From assembly GCA_963204915.1 (NCBI GenBank), contig CAUJHS010000076.1, positions 124,001 to 188,000 on the forward strand: a DNA stretch of 64,000 nt. The letters run 5' to 3'. Made by a program: the position numbers and the translations under genes. Below the pieces are notes generated by a model that saw nothing but the letters and a program-made list of their open reading frames with translations, did not search any database and was not told the DNA's origin. Source of the DNA: Planctomycetota bacterium. GTDB lineage: Bacteria; Planctomycetota; Planctomycetia; Pirellulales; Pirellulaceae. Shown here piece after piece: positions 38,461-47,579 of this stretch; the stretch's first letter is position 1, and the number at the start of each line of letters is the position of its first letter.

Positions 38461-39363
38461 ATGAATGTTCGCACATCGCCGGGAATGGCTGCTGTTCAAG
38501 CCATGACCCTCCGTGGCCTGACACGATGGTTGGCGTTGGTCACGACGTCGGCGACTTTGGTCCTGGCCCTTGTTTTTGCAGCACGGGGCCTGTGGCAATT
38601 CTGGCCACAACTTCCACAGCAAACAGCGATCCTCGCAAGCGCGGTTGCGTGCATTAGCTTGCTTCTTTATTTTCGACTGCGAGTTGGCGCCGGGCGTGAC
38701 TTAAACTCTCGCTTTAGTCGTTGGCACGTACAGCAGCTGTTGATTTCCGGCGTGATCTTCGCCCTCGCCGTAATGATATCGCCCGAATTGCCCGGTTGGG
38801 CGGTGACGATGGTTTGGGGCGTTCTAGGCGTCGAAGAGTTCGGTTTTTGGCGGTCGGTGGTCTTGGGCAGCTCGCCTCTCGTGAAACGCGGCCATGTCTG
38901 CATTTGTGAGGCGGATCGTATTCGCGAGGGTTGGAGCAGCAATCAACTTCAAGCCGCAGGCGACCGAATCACGCATGTCGATTCGACGGATTGCGAGGAC
39001 GAAGCGTGCGACGAAGCCGAGGAATGCCGCGAATCACTTCTTTCATTCTCGGCCGCGCATCTTCAACAAATCACACGCTATCGCAACGAGTTGGGCGCCG
39101 AAGTCATTCAGGGGCTTCTCAGGGCCGAACTCGCGAAGAATCAACGCACGGCGCATATCCACATCGCCTTTTGTCCGCCGTTAACGTCGACGCCTGAATT
39201 TACATGGGAACAAACGGAAGGGGACGATGCAACGATTGCCATTGGGCAATTGGCGACGTATGGCGCTCGCCTGGATTTGCGATTGGCCCGTCCAGCTGCC
39301 AACGGCGATAGCATCGTAGTTGAGTTTTTCGCCTCGTGCCCGGTGGTCTCGCGATGTGCGTAA
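38461..39363 (+). CDS. membrane-anchored hypothetical protein
   Basis: A 300-residue protein with three or four predicted membrane helices in the first 125 residues (LALVTTSATLVLALVFAARG, ILASAVACISLLLYF, LLISGVIFALAVMI and a short VTMVWGVLGV), then a soluble cytosolic or periplasmic part. The soluble part includes an acidic Cys-containing stretch (DSTDCEDEACDEAEECRES) and a charged helix, ending in a small beta-rich domain. I do not recognise the family. It follows metK by 173 bp and does not look co-regulated. Confidence 0.7.
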   Translation: MNVRTSPGMAAVQAMTLRGLTRWLALVTTSATLVLALVFAARGLWQFWPQLPQQTAILASAVACISLLLYFRLRVGAGRDLNSRFSRWHVQQLLISGVIFALAVMISPELPGWAVTMVWGVLGVEEFGFWRSVVLGSSPLVKRGHVCICEADRIREGWSSNQLQAAGDRITHVDSTDCEDEACDEAEECRESLLSFSAAHLQQITRYRNELGAEVIQGLLRAELAKNQRTAHIHIAFCPPLTSTPEFTWEQTEGDDATIAIGQLATYGARLDLRLARPAANGDSIVVEFFASCPVVSRCA

Positions 39364-39483
39364 ATCGCGCCCAGTTCGTCCCACCAGCACTCTTGTTGTT
39401 CTGAGTAGGCGCGGCTTCCGCAACAAATTGGCGTTTACGTTCTGGCCGATGGTAACTCGTAGCTTTTCGCGTTGCGCGCAAAA

Positions 39484-39891
39484 CTACTGACGGAACCCAA
39501 TCGGCTTCACCAGATCGCGACGTTTTTCTTTCGGCAGGTAGTCGCGCTCAATCAATTCGGGGTCATATTGGGTCCAGGTCTCGCGAAAGGACGTGGCCCG
39601 AACTTCGCGCAAAACTTCTCCATCGTGCCAAACGGCCGACCAGTCGCCGCGCTCCCAGTTTTTCGTAGGATATTGCCCCGGAGATTTCAACAAGCGCCAA
39701 GCTCGTACCTGGTAACGGCTCATGGCAGGCGACCAGTCGTAAAAGATCACCTGATCGAAAACTCGCTTACCATGTTCGTCGTAGAAGTGGTTGACCTCGG
39801 CCAAATCCACCCGGTCACAGGCGACATCTTCCGCCGGGGAGAAAGTAACCGACGCTAAGCAAACCGCCAGAGCAGTAGAAAGAATATCCAC
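39484..39891 (-). CDS. small exported hypothetical protein
   Basis: A 135-residue protein with an N-terminal signal (LSTALAVCLASVTFS). GTG 39891 is chosen because GGAGG lies about 7 nt upstream. The mature part is rich in Trp, Tyr, Arg and Asp (FDQVIFYDWSP, YQVRAWRLLKS, WERGDWSAVWHDG), which suggests a compact beta-sandwich. This resembles small exported planctomycetal proteins but I recognise no named family. A GTAG/CTAC-ended hairpin (39457-39486) overlaps its stop. Confidence 0.65.
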   Translation of the reverse strand: MDILSTALAVCLASVTFSPAEDVACDRVDLAEVNHFYDEHGKRVFDQVIFYDWSPAMSRYQVRAWRLLKSPGQYPTKNWERGDWSAVWHDGEVLREVRATSFRETWTQYDPELIERDYLPKEKRRDLVKPIGFRQ

Positions 39892-40058
39892 GGGACGTCC
39901 TCCATGACGTTTTGGGGAGGCTTGAGTTGTCTTAGCAACTTATCCCGGGATAGGTCTTAGCACCCTCTTTATCGGATCAAGGGTGTATAAGAAATAAGTA
40001 ATCCTGTGCAATCGTGCAATATCAATTTCTGTTATTGTGCACGAAGCAGCGGGGCATC

Positions 40059-40556
40059 CTAGGGTCGACGGCGCACGGCGCGAGCCATTTCGCGTTTGGA
40101 ATCGGCCTTCTTAAGGGCTTCTCGTTTGTCGTGCAACTTTTTGCCGCGGCATAAGCCAAGGAGGACTTTCACCAAGCCACGTTCATTGAAAAAAATGCGT
40201 AAGGGCACCAACGTTAGACCGCTTTCATGGGCCTTGTTCGCAAACTTGCGCACTTCGGAGCGATGCATGAGCAGTTTGCGAGGCCGCTTTGGCGGGTGAT
40301 TAAAGATCGTGGCCTGCTTGTATTCGGGTATATCGCAATTGACGAGCCACACTTCCCCATCGCGCACGCGCCCGTAGGCTTCATCGAGCGACACGTGCCG
40401 CTCGCGAATGCTTTTGACTTCGCTTCCCGTGAGCACGATGCCGCACTCCAGGCTATCAAGCACCTCGAACTTGTGGCGGGCCTTGCGGTTCTCCGCGACC
40501 ACGTCGATGCTTGGACCGGTTTTCTTGACTTTCGATTTTTTCGTTTTTGTAGCCAT
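40059..40556 (-). CDS. smpB: SsrA-binding protein SmpB
   Basis: Binds tmRNA and guides it to stalled ribosomes for trans-translation. The 165 residues carry the family core: NRKARHKFEVLDSLECGIVLTGSEVKSIR, the NCDIPEYKQA segment and the DKREALKKADSKREMARAV basic tail. The N-terminal 15 residues are Lys/Thr-rich. ATG 40556 has a weak AAGG close upstream. The tmRNA gene is not in this window. A 13-bp inverted repeat ends 8 nt upstream of the start codon. Confidence 0.96.
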   Translation of the reverse strand: MATKTKKSKVKKTGPSIDVVAENRKARHKFEVLDSLECGIVLTGSEVKSIRERHVSLDEAYGRVRDGEVWLVNCDIPEYKQATIFNHPPKRPRKLLMHRSEVRKFANKAHESGLTLVPLRIFFNERGLVKVLLGLCRGKKLHDKREALKKADSKREMARAVRRRP

Positions 40557-40564
40557 GCCTTAGT

Positions 40565-40604
40565 GGTTTGCGCTCGCTCTGCGGCGAGATCGCGAGCGCA
40601 AACC
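40565..40604. repeat. perfect 13-bp inverted repeat between pgk and smpB
   Basis: GGTTTGCGCTCGC (40565-40577) and GCGAGCGCAAACC (40592-40604) pair perfectly with a 14-nt loop. It ends 8 nt before the smpB start codon and has no T-run. It shares words with the repeat at 11416-11457. Confidence 0.7.
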
Positions 40605-40657
40605 GTTGTTACAAAGTGCAGCGCCAATCCCTGGCGACGAAGGCGATGCGAAATGGG

Positions 40658-41845
40658 CTAAGCGTTGTCGAGCAACTCGACGGCGACGAACTTTTCGCCC
40701 TCTAGCATTTGAAGACTTGCGCCGCCTCCGGTGCTGACATGGGTGACGCGGTCGGCAAACCCGAGTTGCTCGATGGCGGCCGCGCTGTCGCCTCCTCCTA
40801 TGATACTTGTGGCCCCGCTGTCGGCGACAGCCTGGGCGACCGCTTTGGTGCCTGCGTCAAAGGGGGGCATCTCGAAAACACCCATCGGCCCGTTCCACAC
40901 AATGGTCTTTGCGTTCTTGATCAGCGCGGCGTATTGCTTCGACGTTTCTGGACCAATATCCAATCCCTGGTAGTCGTCCGGTATCGCTCCTGCCGGAACG
41001 ATCTTCTTATTACAGGTGGCCGAGAAATCATCGCCACAGTGAGTATCAACGGGCAAAACGAGCTTGCCTTTGCCAAACTCAAGCAATTCCTTGGCCAACG
41101 GCACGTCGTCCTGTACAACGTAACTTTTGCCGACTTTCCCCCCTTGCGCCAAGGAGAAGGTGTACGCCATGGCGCCGCCAATCAACACCTGGTCGCACGT
41201 TTCCAGAATTTTCCGGATGGCTTGGATCTTGTCCGAGACCTTCTTGCCCCCCATGATGGCGACAAACGGATGTTCCGGATTCTCAATAACGTCGGTCAAA
41301 TATTTGATTTCTTTCCCAACCAAGAAGCCTGATACTTTGGGCTTCTTTTGCATTGCTTGTGGCACGCCGACCATTGACGCGTGTTCGCGGTGGCATGTGC
41401 CGAATGCGTCGTTGCAATAGATATCCGCCATTGCCGCCAAGGTCTGAGCGAAGTCAGCGCCGTTTCCTTCTTCGCGCGCGTCAAACCGCAGGTTCTCTAA
41501 TACCAGCGTTTCGCCATCGTTTAACTTGGCTGCCTTGGACTTGGCGTCATCGCCAACAATATCGTTTGCAAAGTAAACCTGTCCATCGAGTAGTTCTTGA
41601 AGTCGCGCCGCGACCGGTTTCATCGAATACTCTGCTTCAAATCCCTTTCCTTTGGGCCGCCCCAAGTGGCTCATCAGAATCAGTCGTCCCCCGCGAGATA
41701 GTACGGACTCAATCGAAGGGAGGGCCATCCGGATGCGACGGTCGTCGGTAATATGGCCGCTTTTGTCAAGCGGTACGTTGAAATCGACCCGCATTAAAAC
41801 ACGCTGACCGGTCACATCTACGTCGGCGATGGTTTTTTTGGCCAT
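40658..41845 (-). CDS. pgk: phosphoglycerate kinase
   Basis: Transfers phosphate between 1,3-bisphosphoglycerate and ADP in glycolysis. The 395 residues show RVDFNVPLD near the N-terminus, [10 protein letters not shown], the hinge region, [15 protein letters not shown] and the nucleotide-binding GGGDSAAAI and [16 protein letters not shown] 41845 is chosen over the GTG two codons upstream because AGGAGG is then 9 nt away. It is followed by smpB on the same strand after a 101-bp gap that holds an inverted repeat. Confidence 0.97.
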   Translation of the reverse strand: MAKKTIADVDVTGQRVLMRVDFNVPLDKSGHITDDRRIRMALPSIESVLSRGGRLILMSHLGRPKGKGFEAEYSMKPVAARLQELLDGQVYFANDIVGDDAKSKAAKLNDGETLVLENLRFDAREEGNGADFAQTLAAMADIYCNDAFGTCHREHASMVGVPQAMQKKPKVSGFLVGKEIKYLTDVIENPEHPFVAIMGGKKVSDKIQAIRKILETCDQVLIGGAMAYTFSLAQGGKVGKSYVVQDDVPLAKELLEFGKGKLVLPVDTHCGDDFSATCNKKIVPAGAIPDDYQGLDIGPETSKQYAALIKNAKTIVWNGPMGVFEMPPFDAGTKAVAQAVADSGATSIIGGGDSAAAIEQLGFADRVTHVSTGGGASLQMLEGEKFVAVELLDNA

Positions 41846-42246
41846 ATCCACATGCCTCCTGGCGGTTTATCGAATCACGTTCCCGTTGGGGTCAATGTAC
41901 CGTGCCTTGGCAAGTCCGGAAAGACGCCGCTTCCGCGCCACTTCCGGACGTTTCCAGGCTGTCCGAGGGTGATCCGGACCGGCGAATCGTTACGACCCTT
42001 TCAAGCGGCCCAGAATTACATGCGCCGCTTGAGAAAATGAGGGGGACTGCGTGAAGTGGTGAAGACGCGTCGAGGTTGCCGCCGATACCAGATGGTAAAT
42101 GCAATTTGTGGAAGGTTAACCGGTTCACGCACCCCAGCGCTGCTTTGTTGTCGCCGAGAAAGTCGACCGACTACGGGACCGGCGGCGAGGGCGGAGAATT
42201 GGTGAAATTCCTGCCACGTGTCCTTTCGGATCTAGGAGCTATTCCG
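41846..42246. other. intergenic region between pgk and the Cys-rich gene
   Basis: This 401-bp region should hold the divergent promoters of pgk and the Cys-rich gene, but I see no good -35/-10 pair. An AGGAG precedes ATG 42247. A frame open from 42076 reads into the Cys-rich gene but has no signal or family support. A short palindrome GGTTAACC (42115-42122 region) is the only dyad I noticed. Confidence 0.4.
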
Positions 42247-42687
42247 ATGAGAAGTCTGGTGTTTCTTCCGGCGTTGTTGGTTGTTGGTTTGCTCTTCGCC
42301 TCGCTGACCAGCGATGCGAGCGCCTTGGGCCGCATGGGCCGCAAGGGTTGCTGCGAACCGAAGTGTTGTCCGGCTCCCTGTTGTGAGCCGACGTGCTGCC
42401 CCGCTCCCTGCTGCGAGCCGGCGTGCTGCCCCGCTCCCTGCTGCGAGCCGGCGTGCTGCCCCGCTCCTTGCTGCGAGCCGAAGTGCTGCCCCGCTCCTTG
42501 CTGCGAGCCCGCTTGCTGTGATCCCTGCTGCGATCCTTGCTGCGATCCTTGCTGCGACAGCGGTTGTGGCAAGAAGAAGCGCGTTGGTTTGCTGCAACGG
42601 CTCATGGCCGGTCGCAAGAAGAGCTGCTGCGCTCCCGCGTGCTGCGCTCCCGCTTGCTGCGAACCCGTTTGCGGTTGCGGCCACTAA
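42247..42687 (+). CDS. predicted exported cysteine-rich CCxP repeat protein
   Basis: A 146-residue protein with a signal peptide (SLVFLPALLVVGLLFASL, cut near ASA) and a mature part built from CC pairs. Eighteen CC pairs and three single Cys give 39 cysteines. Units alternate CCEPx and CCPAP (five rounds), then CCDP three times, a basic spacer (KKKRVGLLQRLMAGRKKS) and a final set of CCAPA/CCEPV. Secretion, cysteine density and prolines suggest an extended, heavily disulphide-bonded or metal-binding envelope protein. ATG 42247 has AGGAG 9 nt upstream, and a strong terminator follows. I recognise the style from planctomycetes but not a named family. Confidence 0.85.
   Translation: MRSLVFLPALLVVGLLFASLTSDASALGRMGRKGCCEPKCCPAPCCEPTCCPAPCCEPACCPAPCCEPACCPAPCCEPKCCPAPCCEPACCDPCCDPCCDPCCDSGCGKKKRVGLLQRLMAGRKKSCCAPACCAPACCEPVCGCGH
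42358..42507 (+). repeat. five 30-bp tandem repeats inside the Cys-rich gene
   Basis: The unit begins CCGAAGTGTTGTCCGGCTCC or variants and encodes xCCPAPCCEP. Five copies follow directly, then shorter 12-bp CCDP-encoding units. Differences between copies are mainly in the variable codon (K, T, A) and synonymous positions. Confidence 0.9.
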
Positions 42688-42766
42688 GCAAAAGAACCGG
42701 TCCTCTCGTCGTAAGTTCGTAAGCGTCTCCCCCATTCGCGAACCACGACGGCAGGATACGACGCGA

Positions 42767-42798
42767 CAAAGGCTCTCGGACCCTCCGAGAGCCTTTTG
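42767..42798 (+). terminator. intrinsic terminator after the Cys-rich gene
   Basis: A 13-bp stem AAAGGCTCTCGGA/TCCGAGAGCCTTT (42768-42780 with 42784-42796) with a 3-nt loop is followed by TT. The flanking A-run makes it able to act in both directions. Confidence 0.85.
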
Positions 42799-42909
42799 TC
42801 ATTCTTGAAGAGCGTAATCCGTCAACCGTCCTAAACGAAGGTCGACACTTTGCTTACTCGGTCGACAGGAGTCCGACCGCTGAACGAACACGCGTGGGGA
42901 AGTGGTTTG

Positions 42910-44736
42910 TCACGGCGCGTTGGATGATTCGCTTGAGCCTTCCGAGTCAAGCGGTACCTCCCAACATGCCGCTTCTTCCGAGTTTCTCACATACAGGCGA
43001 TCTCCCACGAGCACGGGATGATTCCACGTTTTGCCCTCCAAAACCTGGCAGCGCGCCAACTCATCCAGCTTTTCCGTCGTAGCGCGTAGCAGCACGAGTT
43101 CGCCCTTCTCGGATAATACAAGCAATTGATCCTTCTCGGGCAAAAGCAGCACCTGGCCCGTTCCGTAACGCCCTTTTTTCCAATGGCGTTTTCCGGTTTC
43201 CAAATTGATGCATGCAAAAATCTCTTGATCAAAACCATACAAGGCGCCTCGGTGCGCGACCCAATCGTTGAACCCGGGTTTGAGATCGCGCGATGTCCAT
43301 CGCTCGGTCAATTGCACGCGATTGTCGGACATCGTGAGATCGACCCGGCGTGTTCCATCAAGAATCCCCAAGCCCAACATTAGGCTGTCGCCATTGACCA
43401 AGAGAGGTTGGAGCACGGTATAGCCTTCGATGGGCGCCACATGCTCGCCGATCGAACTGCCTTGTTCCGGATCGATCATGTGTAAGCCCGTGTTTGTATG
43501 CATCAAAACTAAGGGCTTCCCTTTTAAGACGACCAGCTGGGGCGAGCCGTAACTATGATCGCCTGCCGCAACGCTCCATAATCGCTCGCCCGTGCGCACG
43601 TCATAGGCGATCACGCCGTGATCGTCCTTACCGCCCGCGTACACAATTACATAGTCGCCCACAACTAAGGGCGACGAAGCAAATCCCCACATGGGCGGGT
43701 CTCGTTGTGCATCGTTCCTTAAGTCGCGTTTCCAGAAAACTTGCCCGTTCCTTGGGTCCAGGCAATGGAGGATCCCCAGCGCGCCTAGCACGTACAACCG
43801 TTCGTTGGCAAGCGTCGGAGTTGCGCGCGGACCGGGACCTCCGACCGCTTCAAAGAAGCGCGAGTCGTATTCAAATGCCCAATGCGTTTGGCCGGTCTCG
43901 GTGTCCAAGCAAACCACGGCCTCTTTTTCGCCGCGTTGTTCCTGCGTGTAAAGTTGATCTCCCGCCACACAAAATGACGACCACCCTGGCCCCACGAAAC
44001 GGCGCCAGCGTTGCTTAGGAGGATGAGTGCTCCAATCGGGAATGAGGGCGACGTTGGGCACAACGCTATCGCGCTGAGGCCCCCGAAATCCAGGCCATTC
44101 GGGGTTAGTAAGGGCTTCATCCGAGTCGGTCGTTGGGGTAGAGCCCGGCGAAGGCGTTTCAGAACCGGTGAGTGTAGCCAGGTAGCGATCTTCGGGAGTG
44201 GTGCTCCACCGAGGTTTAAGCGATGACTTGAAATCGCCCGTCATTCCGTCATAGCGCATGGCGTCCCACGCGCCAAAGCCACCCGACGCGGCAAGTAACG
44301 CAACCACCGTCCGCCATGGCGATTTCCAGGCGAATAGAAGAATCAGCGCGCCGGCGAACGTAGTGACGCCCCAAGTTAAGCCGTAGATTGTCGCTACAAA
44401 GACGTTCTGGATTGAAGGATCCGCCAGAAGGAAGCAAACCGTTGCGATGACCAACATTCCCAACGCCCCGCCCAATCTTTCGCTCCAGGTCGCCCGGCTT
44501 AGGAATAACCACCACGCAAGAACGCCAGCCGCTGCGACAAGCGGCCCAAAGAAAAGAAGCATGAAACCCGTCGGCCCGGAGTCGGGAAGCAGTTTCATTG
44601 CAAACTGAGACAGCCAGAGCAAGGCCAGTACTATAACGGCTGGCCAAACTCGCAATCGCTTCACGTCTGTGGCTGGCCCGGACGACTTAAAGTCTTTGTC
44701 TTTGATCGAGGGCGCTGTGTTCGCTTCCGCATTCAT
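42910..44736 (-). CDS. polytopic membrane protein with PQQ-like beta-propeller
   Basis: A 608-residue protein with about five membrane helices in the first 160 residues (VWPAVIVLALLWL, FMLLFFGPLVAAAGVL, and further segments) and then an extracytoplasmic eight-bladed-type propeller (about 215-600). The propeller shows PQQ-repeat blades: VVCLDTETGQTHWAFEY, LHCLDPRNGQVFWK, VIAYDVRTGERLWSV and FACINLETGKRHWKK. The opening WPGFRGPQRDSVVP is typical of planctomycetal outer-membrane-assembly-like PQQ proteins. No PQQ enzyme residues are evident, so it is probably structural or binding. ATG 44736; flanked by a glycosyltransferase on the same strand. Confidence 0.85.
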   Translation of the reverse strand: MNAEANTAPSIKDKDFKSSGPATDVKRLRVWPAVIVLALLWLSQFAMKLLPDSGPTGFMLLFFGPLVAAAGVLAWWLFLSRATWSERLGGALGMLVIATVCFLLADPSIQNVFVATIYGLTWGVTTFAGALILLFAWKSPWRTVVALLAASGGFGAWDAMRYDGMTGDFKSSLKPRWSTTPEDRYLATLTGSETPSPGSTPTTDSDEALTNPEWPGFRGPQRDSVVPNVALIPDWSTHPPKQRWRRFVGPGWSSFCVAGDQLYTQEQRGEKEAVVCLDTETGQTHWAFEYDSRFFEAVGGPGPRATPTLANERLYVLGALGILHCLDPRNGQVFWKRDLRNDAQRDPPMWGFASSPLVVGDYVIVYAGGKDDHGVIAYDVRTGERLWSVAAGDHSYGSPQLVVLKGKPLVLMHTNTGLHMIDPEQGSSIGEHVAPIEGYTVLQPLLVNGDSLMLGLGILDGTRRVDLTMSDNRVQLTERWTSRDLKPGFNDWVAHRGALYGFDQEIFACINLETGKRHWKKGRYGTGQVLLLPEKDQLLVLSEKGELVLLRATTEKLDELARCQVLEGKTWNHPVLVGDRLYVRNSEEAACWEVPLDSEGSSESSNAP

Positions 44737-44859
44737 CGTTCGTTCCTCTGATCCCCTACAGAACCGACGTTTTCTCTTCCTTGAGCATGCGAATCGTACG
44801 CATGCAATACCGAGTGCGGCAAGGGTGTTTTACCGAAGCTCGTGCATCATCACGACTCG

Positions 44860-46218
44860 TTACGCACCGATTTCGTTTTTCACAGGGCCGGGAGCACTGG
44901 GGGCGTCCGGAAGAAACGGACGAAGACAATCTAACGTGTCGCGGGCCATGGCGTCGGCGTTGAAATGTGCGAGGACATTGCGCTGGCCTGTCTGGCCAAA
45001 GCTTCGACGTAGTTCAAAATTGATTAGCAATTCGTAAAGCGCCTCGGCCAGGTGGTTGGGGTCGTTAGGACGCACGAGGCGGCCCCCCCCGGTACGCGAT
45101 AACAATTCGGGGAACGCCCCATGTTCGGGTTGTACCACAGGCACCCCTGCGGCTAACGCCTCAAGGACGTACAATCCTTTAGGCTCCCGATAAACCGTGG
45201 GAACCGAGAACACATCGAGCGTTTTCAGGAAAGAGATCTTCTGCCTTCGATCTACGACGCCGGCGTAGTGAAAAGCATCGCCCAAACCCGCTTGACGCAA
45301 CTTGTTGAACTGCTCCTCGGCGAAGCTGCGATTGGCGTCGCCTAGCCAGCCCGCAAGATGAAGTCGCGCATGCTCCATGTCGGGACGTTGCCGTAGGAGG
45401 ATAAACGCGTCCACGAGCACATGCAGTCCTTTTTCGGGCGAAAGTCGAGCCAGGTAGCCAATGGTGGGAACTCGATTCGGATGAGGCGTTGCACTGCCAT
45501 CCGAGGAAGATTCTGAGGCGAAGTCGTGCGTATCGATACCCAATGGCGCAAGGTGAATCTTTCCGCGCGGTAGTCCCAACAACCTGGCCATGTGATCCGC
45601 ATAATATTCGCTGTGTGTCAGGAAACCGTCGATTGATCCTGCGAACCGACGGATTTCCTCCAGCGATTGCGTTTTGTAAGGCTCCGTGAGATCGTCCAGG
45701 AAGATATCATCGCCTTGTAGGGTTACGAGCAAAGGCGCTGCAACCTTAGATTTGAGTGTGGGCGCGGCGCCAGCAATGAGAATATTGCTGGTGATGATAA
45801 GGTCTGGTCGGACGTCCTCGGCCAACCATTGACAGAGTTTGAGCACTTCCTTGCGTTGAAACCCGCGCTCGCCGCGCAGCATTGAAACAGTCATCGAGCC
45901 GAGTTGCTTTGCGCTGGTTTCCATGCCACGGCTCGTCGCCCAACGCAATAACCAAGGGAGCTCGAACAGCCGGTCGATAAACGCCGGTAACCGGCGAAAC
46001 ACAGCAAAATTTTGTTGCAAGTAAACGTTGATCCCGCCAAAAAACACTCGGTCAATGCTGACGTTCTCCTCATCGGTGCGAATGGGGGTGTACATCGGGG
46101 TGAGTAGGAGATCGACCCCGCGTCGCGCCATCGCTCGCGCAAGCGTGTTGTCGTGCATGCAACTTCCGCAATACATGCCTGCTCCACCAGCAGTGAGATA
46201 GACGATCGTTGGTTTCAT
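44860..46218 (-). CDS. GT4-type glycosyltransferase
   Basis: A 452-residue retaining glycosyltransferase with two Rossmann domains. Visible are the N-terminal glycine loop TAGGAGMYCGSCMHD, the central IGYLARLSPEKGLHVLVDAF, and the nucleotide-sugar binding EPKGLYVLEALAAGVPVV with the E-x7-E pair. The N-terminal Cys pair in MYCGSCMHDN is unusual for GT4 but shared by a subgroup of planctomycetal enzymes. ATG 46218 is chosen over 46239. The donor and acceptor are unknown; the product is probably an envelope glycoconjugate. It lies next to the PQQ membrane protein and a small membrane protein on the same strand. Confidence 0.9.
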   Translation of the reverse strand: MKPTIVYLTAGGAGMYCGSCMHDNTLARAMARRGVDLLLTPMYTPIRTDEENVSIDRVFFGGINVYLQQNFAVFRRLPAFIDRLFELPWLLRWATSRGMETSAKQLGSMTVSMLRGERGFQRKEVLKLCQWLAEDVRPDLIITSNILIAGAAPTLKSKVAAPLLVTLQGDDIFLDDLTEPYKTQSLEEIRRFAGSIDGFLTHSEYYADHMARLLGLPRGKIHLAPLGIDTHDFASESSSDGSATPHPNRVPTIGYLARLSPEKGLHVLVDAFILLRQRPDMEHARLHLAGWLGDANRSFAEEQFNKLRQAGLGDAFHYAGVVDRRQKISFLKTLDVFSVPTVYREPKGLYVLEALAAGVPVVQPEHGAFPELLSRTGGGRLVRPNDPNHLAEALYELLINFELRRSFGQTGQRNVLAHFNADAMARDTLDCLRPFLPDAPSAPGPVKNEIGA

Positions 46219-46345
46219 GCGGACTGATGCGGTGATCAAGCAAGAGAAAATTCTGGCGACGTTTCCAATAGAACGCAGGGCGCCGCCTGTGCCTAGCGGC
46301 GACGAAGGGCATCAACACTCGCGGTCGACCGCAGTGAGGCCGCGT

Positions 46346-46843
46346 TCAAAGACGGTTGACAACACCCTGTCGTTGCCACAACAGGCTTACGAGGACGAAA
46401 CATGAAACCATCCCAATCGCCCGGATCATGCCGTGCTCAAAGATAATTGTCGCATTGAACGCGATGAAAAAGAGAAAGCCGTGAATCGCGACCGAAAGTC
46501 GGCGCGATCGAGATGCATATTGCCGGGGGGCCAACCAACGCCAACCGACGTCGGATGTCCACACCGCAAGAAACGCGTAATTAAAGTAGAGTTCGCCGCC
46601 AGGAGACCAACCAAGCACTTCTCGGGTTCGATGCGAAGTTTCCGCCGCGGCGAGGGCGTGACTTCCGCCGTAAAACAAGCACATGGCCAGGATTACGTGC
46701 GCCCACATCAAGGCGCATCCGCACGGCCAAAGAACGCTCGCGATGCTCTGCAGGCGAGGATAACGCGGTGAAGCGACAAACGCCGCAATGCTAATGGCAT
46801 AAGCCGCCAAGGCCAACCAAACCGTCCAACGCGTTGGGTCCAT
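46346..46843 (-). CDS. small membrane protein, hypothetical
   Basis: A 165-residue protein with four or five predicted membrane helices (WLALAAYAISIAAFVA, LWPCGCALMWAHVILAMCLF, the LYFNYAFLAVW region, FLFFIAFNATIIF and IGMVSCFVLVSLLW). No family recognised. A His in MWAHVIL and another in FEHGMIRAIG inside or beside helices could bind haem or metal, but this is weak. It is upstream of the GT4 gene on the same strand with a 127-bp gap. Confidence 0.65.
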   Translation of the reverse strand: MDPTRWTVWLALAAYAISIAAFVASPRYPRLQSIASVLWPCGCALMWAHVILAMCLFYGGSHALAAAETSHRTREVLGWSPGGELYFNYAFLAVWTSDVGWRWLAPRQYASRSRRLSVAIHGFLFFIAFNATIIFEHGMIRAIGMVSCFVLVSLLWQRQGVVNRL

Positions 46844-46902
46844 AGGACGTTCTGCAGGCAGGCGACGGTTGCTTCAAGCCTGGCGACACCCCAAGCAACG
46901 CC

Positions 46903-47373
46903 TTATTGCGCCGAATTGGTTGGCGTCGGGTTGCTTAGCTGGGTGAGCATTTGCAATACCCCATTCAGGTGCGCCAAGCGCGGACCGAAGCGATCGACAA
47001 ACTCCGTCAACATAAAGTCGCCATCCTGGAGCGCTTCGGCGTTCTCGTTCACTTCCTCGGTCAAATTGCGAAGGAACTGCGTCTGTACTTCACTCAGCGC
47101 CTGCGCCGCTGTACGGCATTCTCGCGCCAGCCCCGGGTTGGCTTGGCGCCATTGACCCAATTCCGTTGCGCGTTGCCGCTGAACCGCGGTCATCATTTGA
47201 ACGAGTTCTTCCAGCAACTTGTTTTGACGCTCTTGTCCTGCCACAACTTGACGCAAAAGATGTACGGTCTCGCCGGAATCTAGCCCCTGCGATGCGGGGA
47301 CGCTTGATCGTGCGGAAGTGGCGGATACATCGATATGAAAAACCGGGGGAATCGGTTGGGGGTTTTGCGTCAT
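46903..47373 (-). CDS. coiled-coil hypothetical protein
   Basis: A 156-residue soluble protein, mainly alpha-helical. After a Pro/Ser-rich first 30 residues comes a heptad-like stretch (TVHLLRQVVAGQERQNKLLEELVQMM, here split by position about 38-63), and further helices containing QALSEVQTQFLRNLTEEV. ATG 47373 is chosen because GGAG lies about 10 nt upstream; the frame is open to 47403. It may form an oligomer. Family not recognised. Confidence 0.65.
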   Translation of the reverse strand: MTQNPQPIPPVFHIDVSATSARSSVPASQGLDSGETVHLLRQVVAGQERQNKLLEELVQMMTAVQRQRATELGQWRQANPGLARECRTAAQALSEVQTQFLRNLTEEVNENAEALQDGDFMLTEFVDRFGPRLAHLNGVLQMLTQLSNPTPTNSAQ

Positions 47374-47579
47374 TCGAATGAGGTCTCCTGAGGCGGAAAG
47401 CACCAGTATAAACCGCCCTCTTTGCCAATGTCGAGTCGCTGGTTGAAGTTTCTCCGATTCGCGACTTTTTTCCTCAAGTTCTGCGTCATGGAAAACAGTT
47501 CGGCCTTTGACGACGGGTTAAAGTCCCCGGAACGCATCGCCCGATGGAAAGTTACGATTGACCCGTCACGTGAGGTACG

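Noticed and set aside
39980..40058. Repeated TGTGCAAT-like words before smpB that might form a hairpin or operator
   Set aside because: The arms mismatch in the middle and no regular spacing is seen.
42358..42507. Regular 30-bp repeats that could suggest a CRISPR array
   Set aside because: The units are directly adjacent without spacers and lie in frame inside a gene.
42171..42617. A minus-strand Gln-rich repeat frame
   Set aside because: It is the antisense of the CCxP repeats; the plus strand has the signal peptide, ribosome-binding site and terminator.
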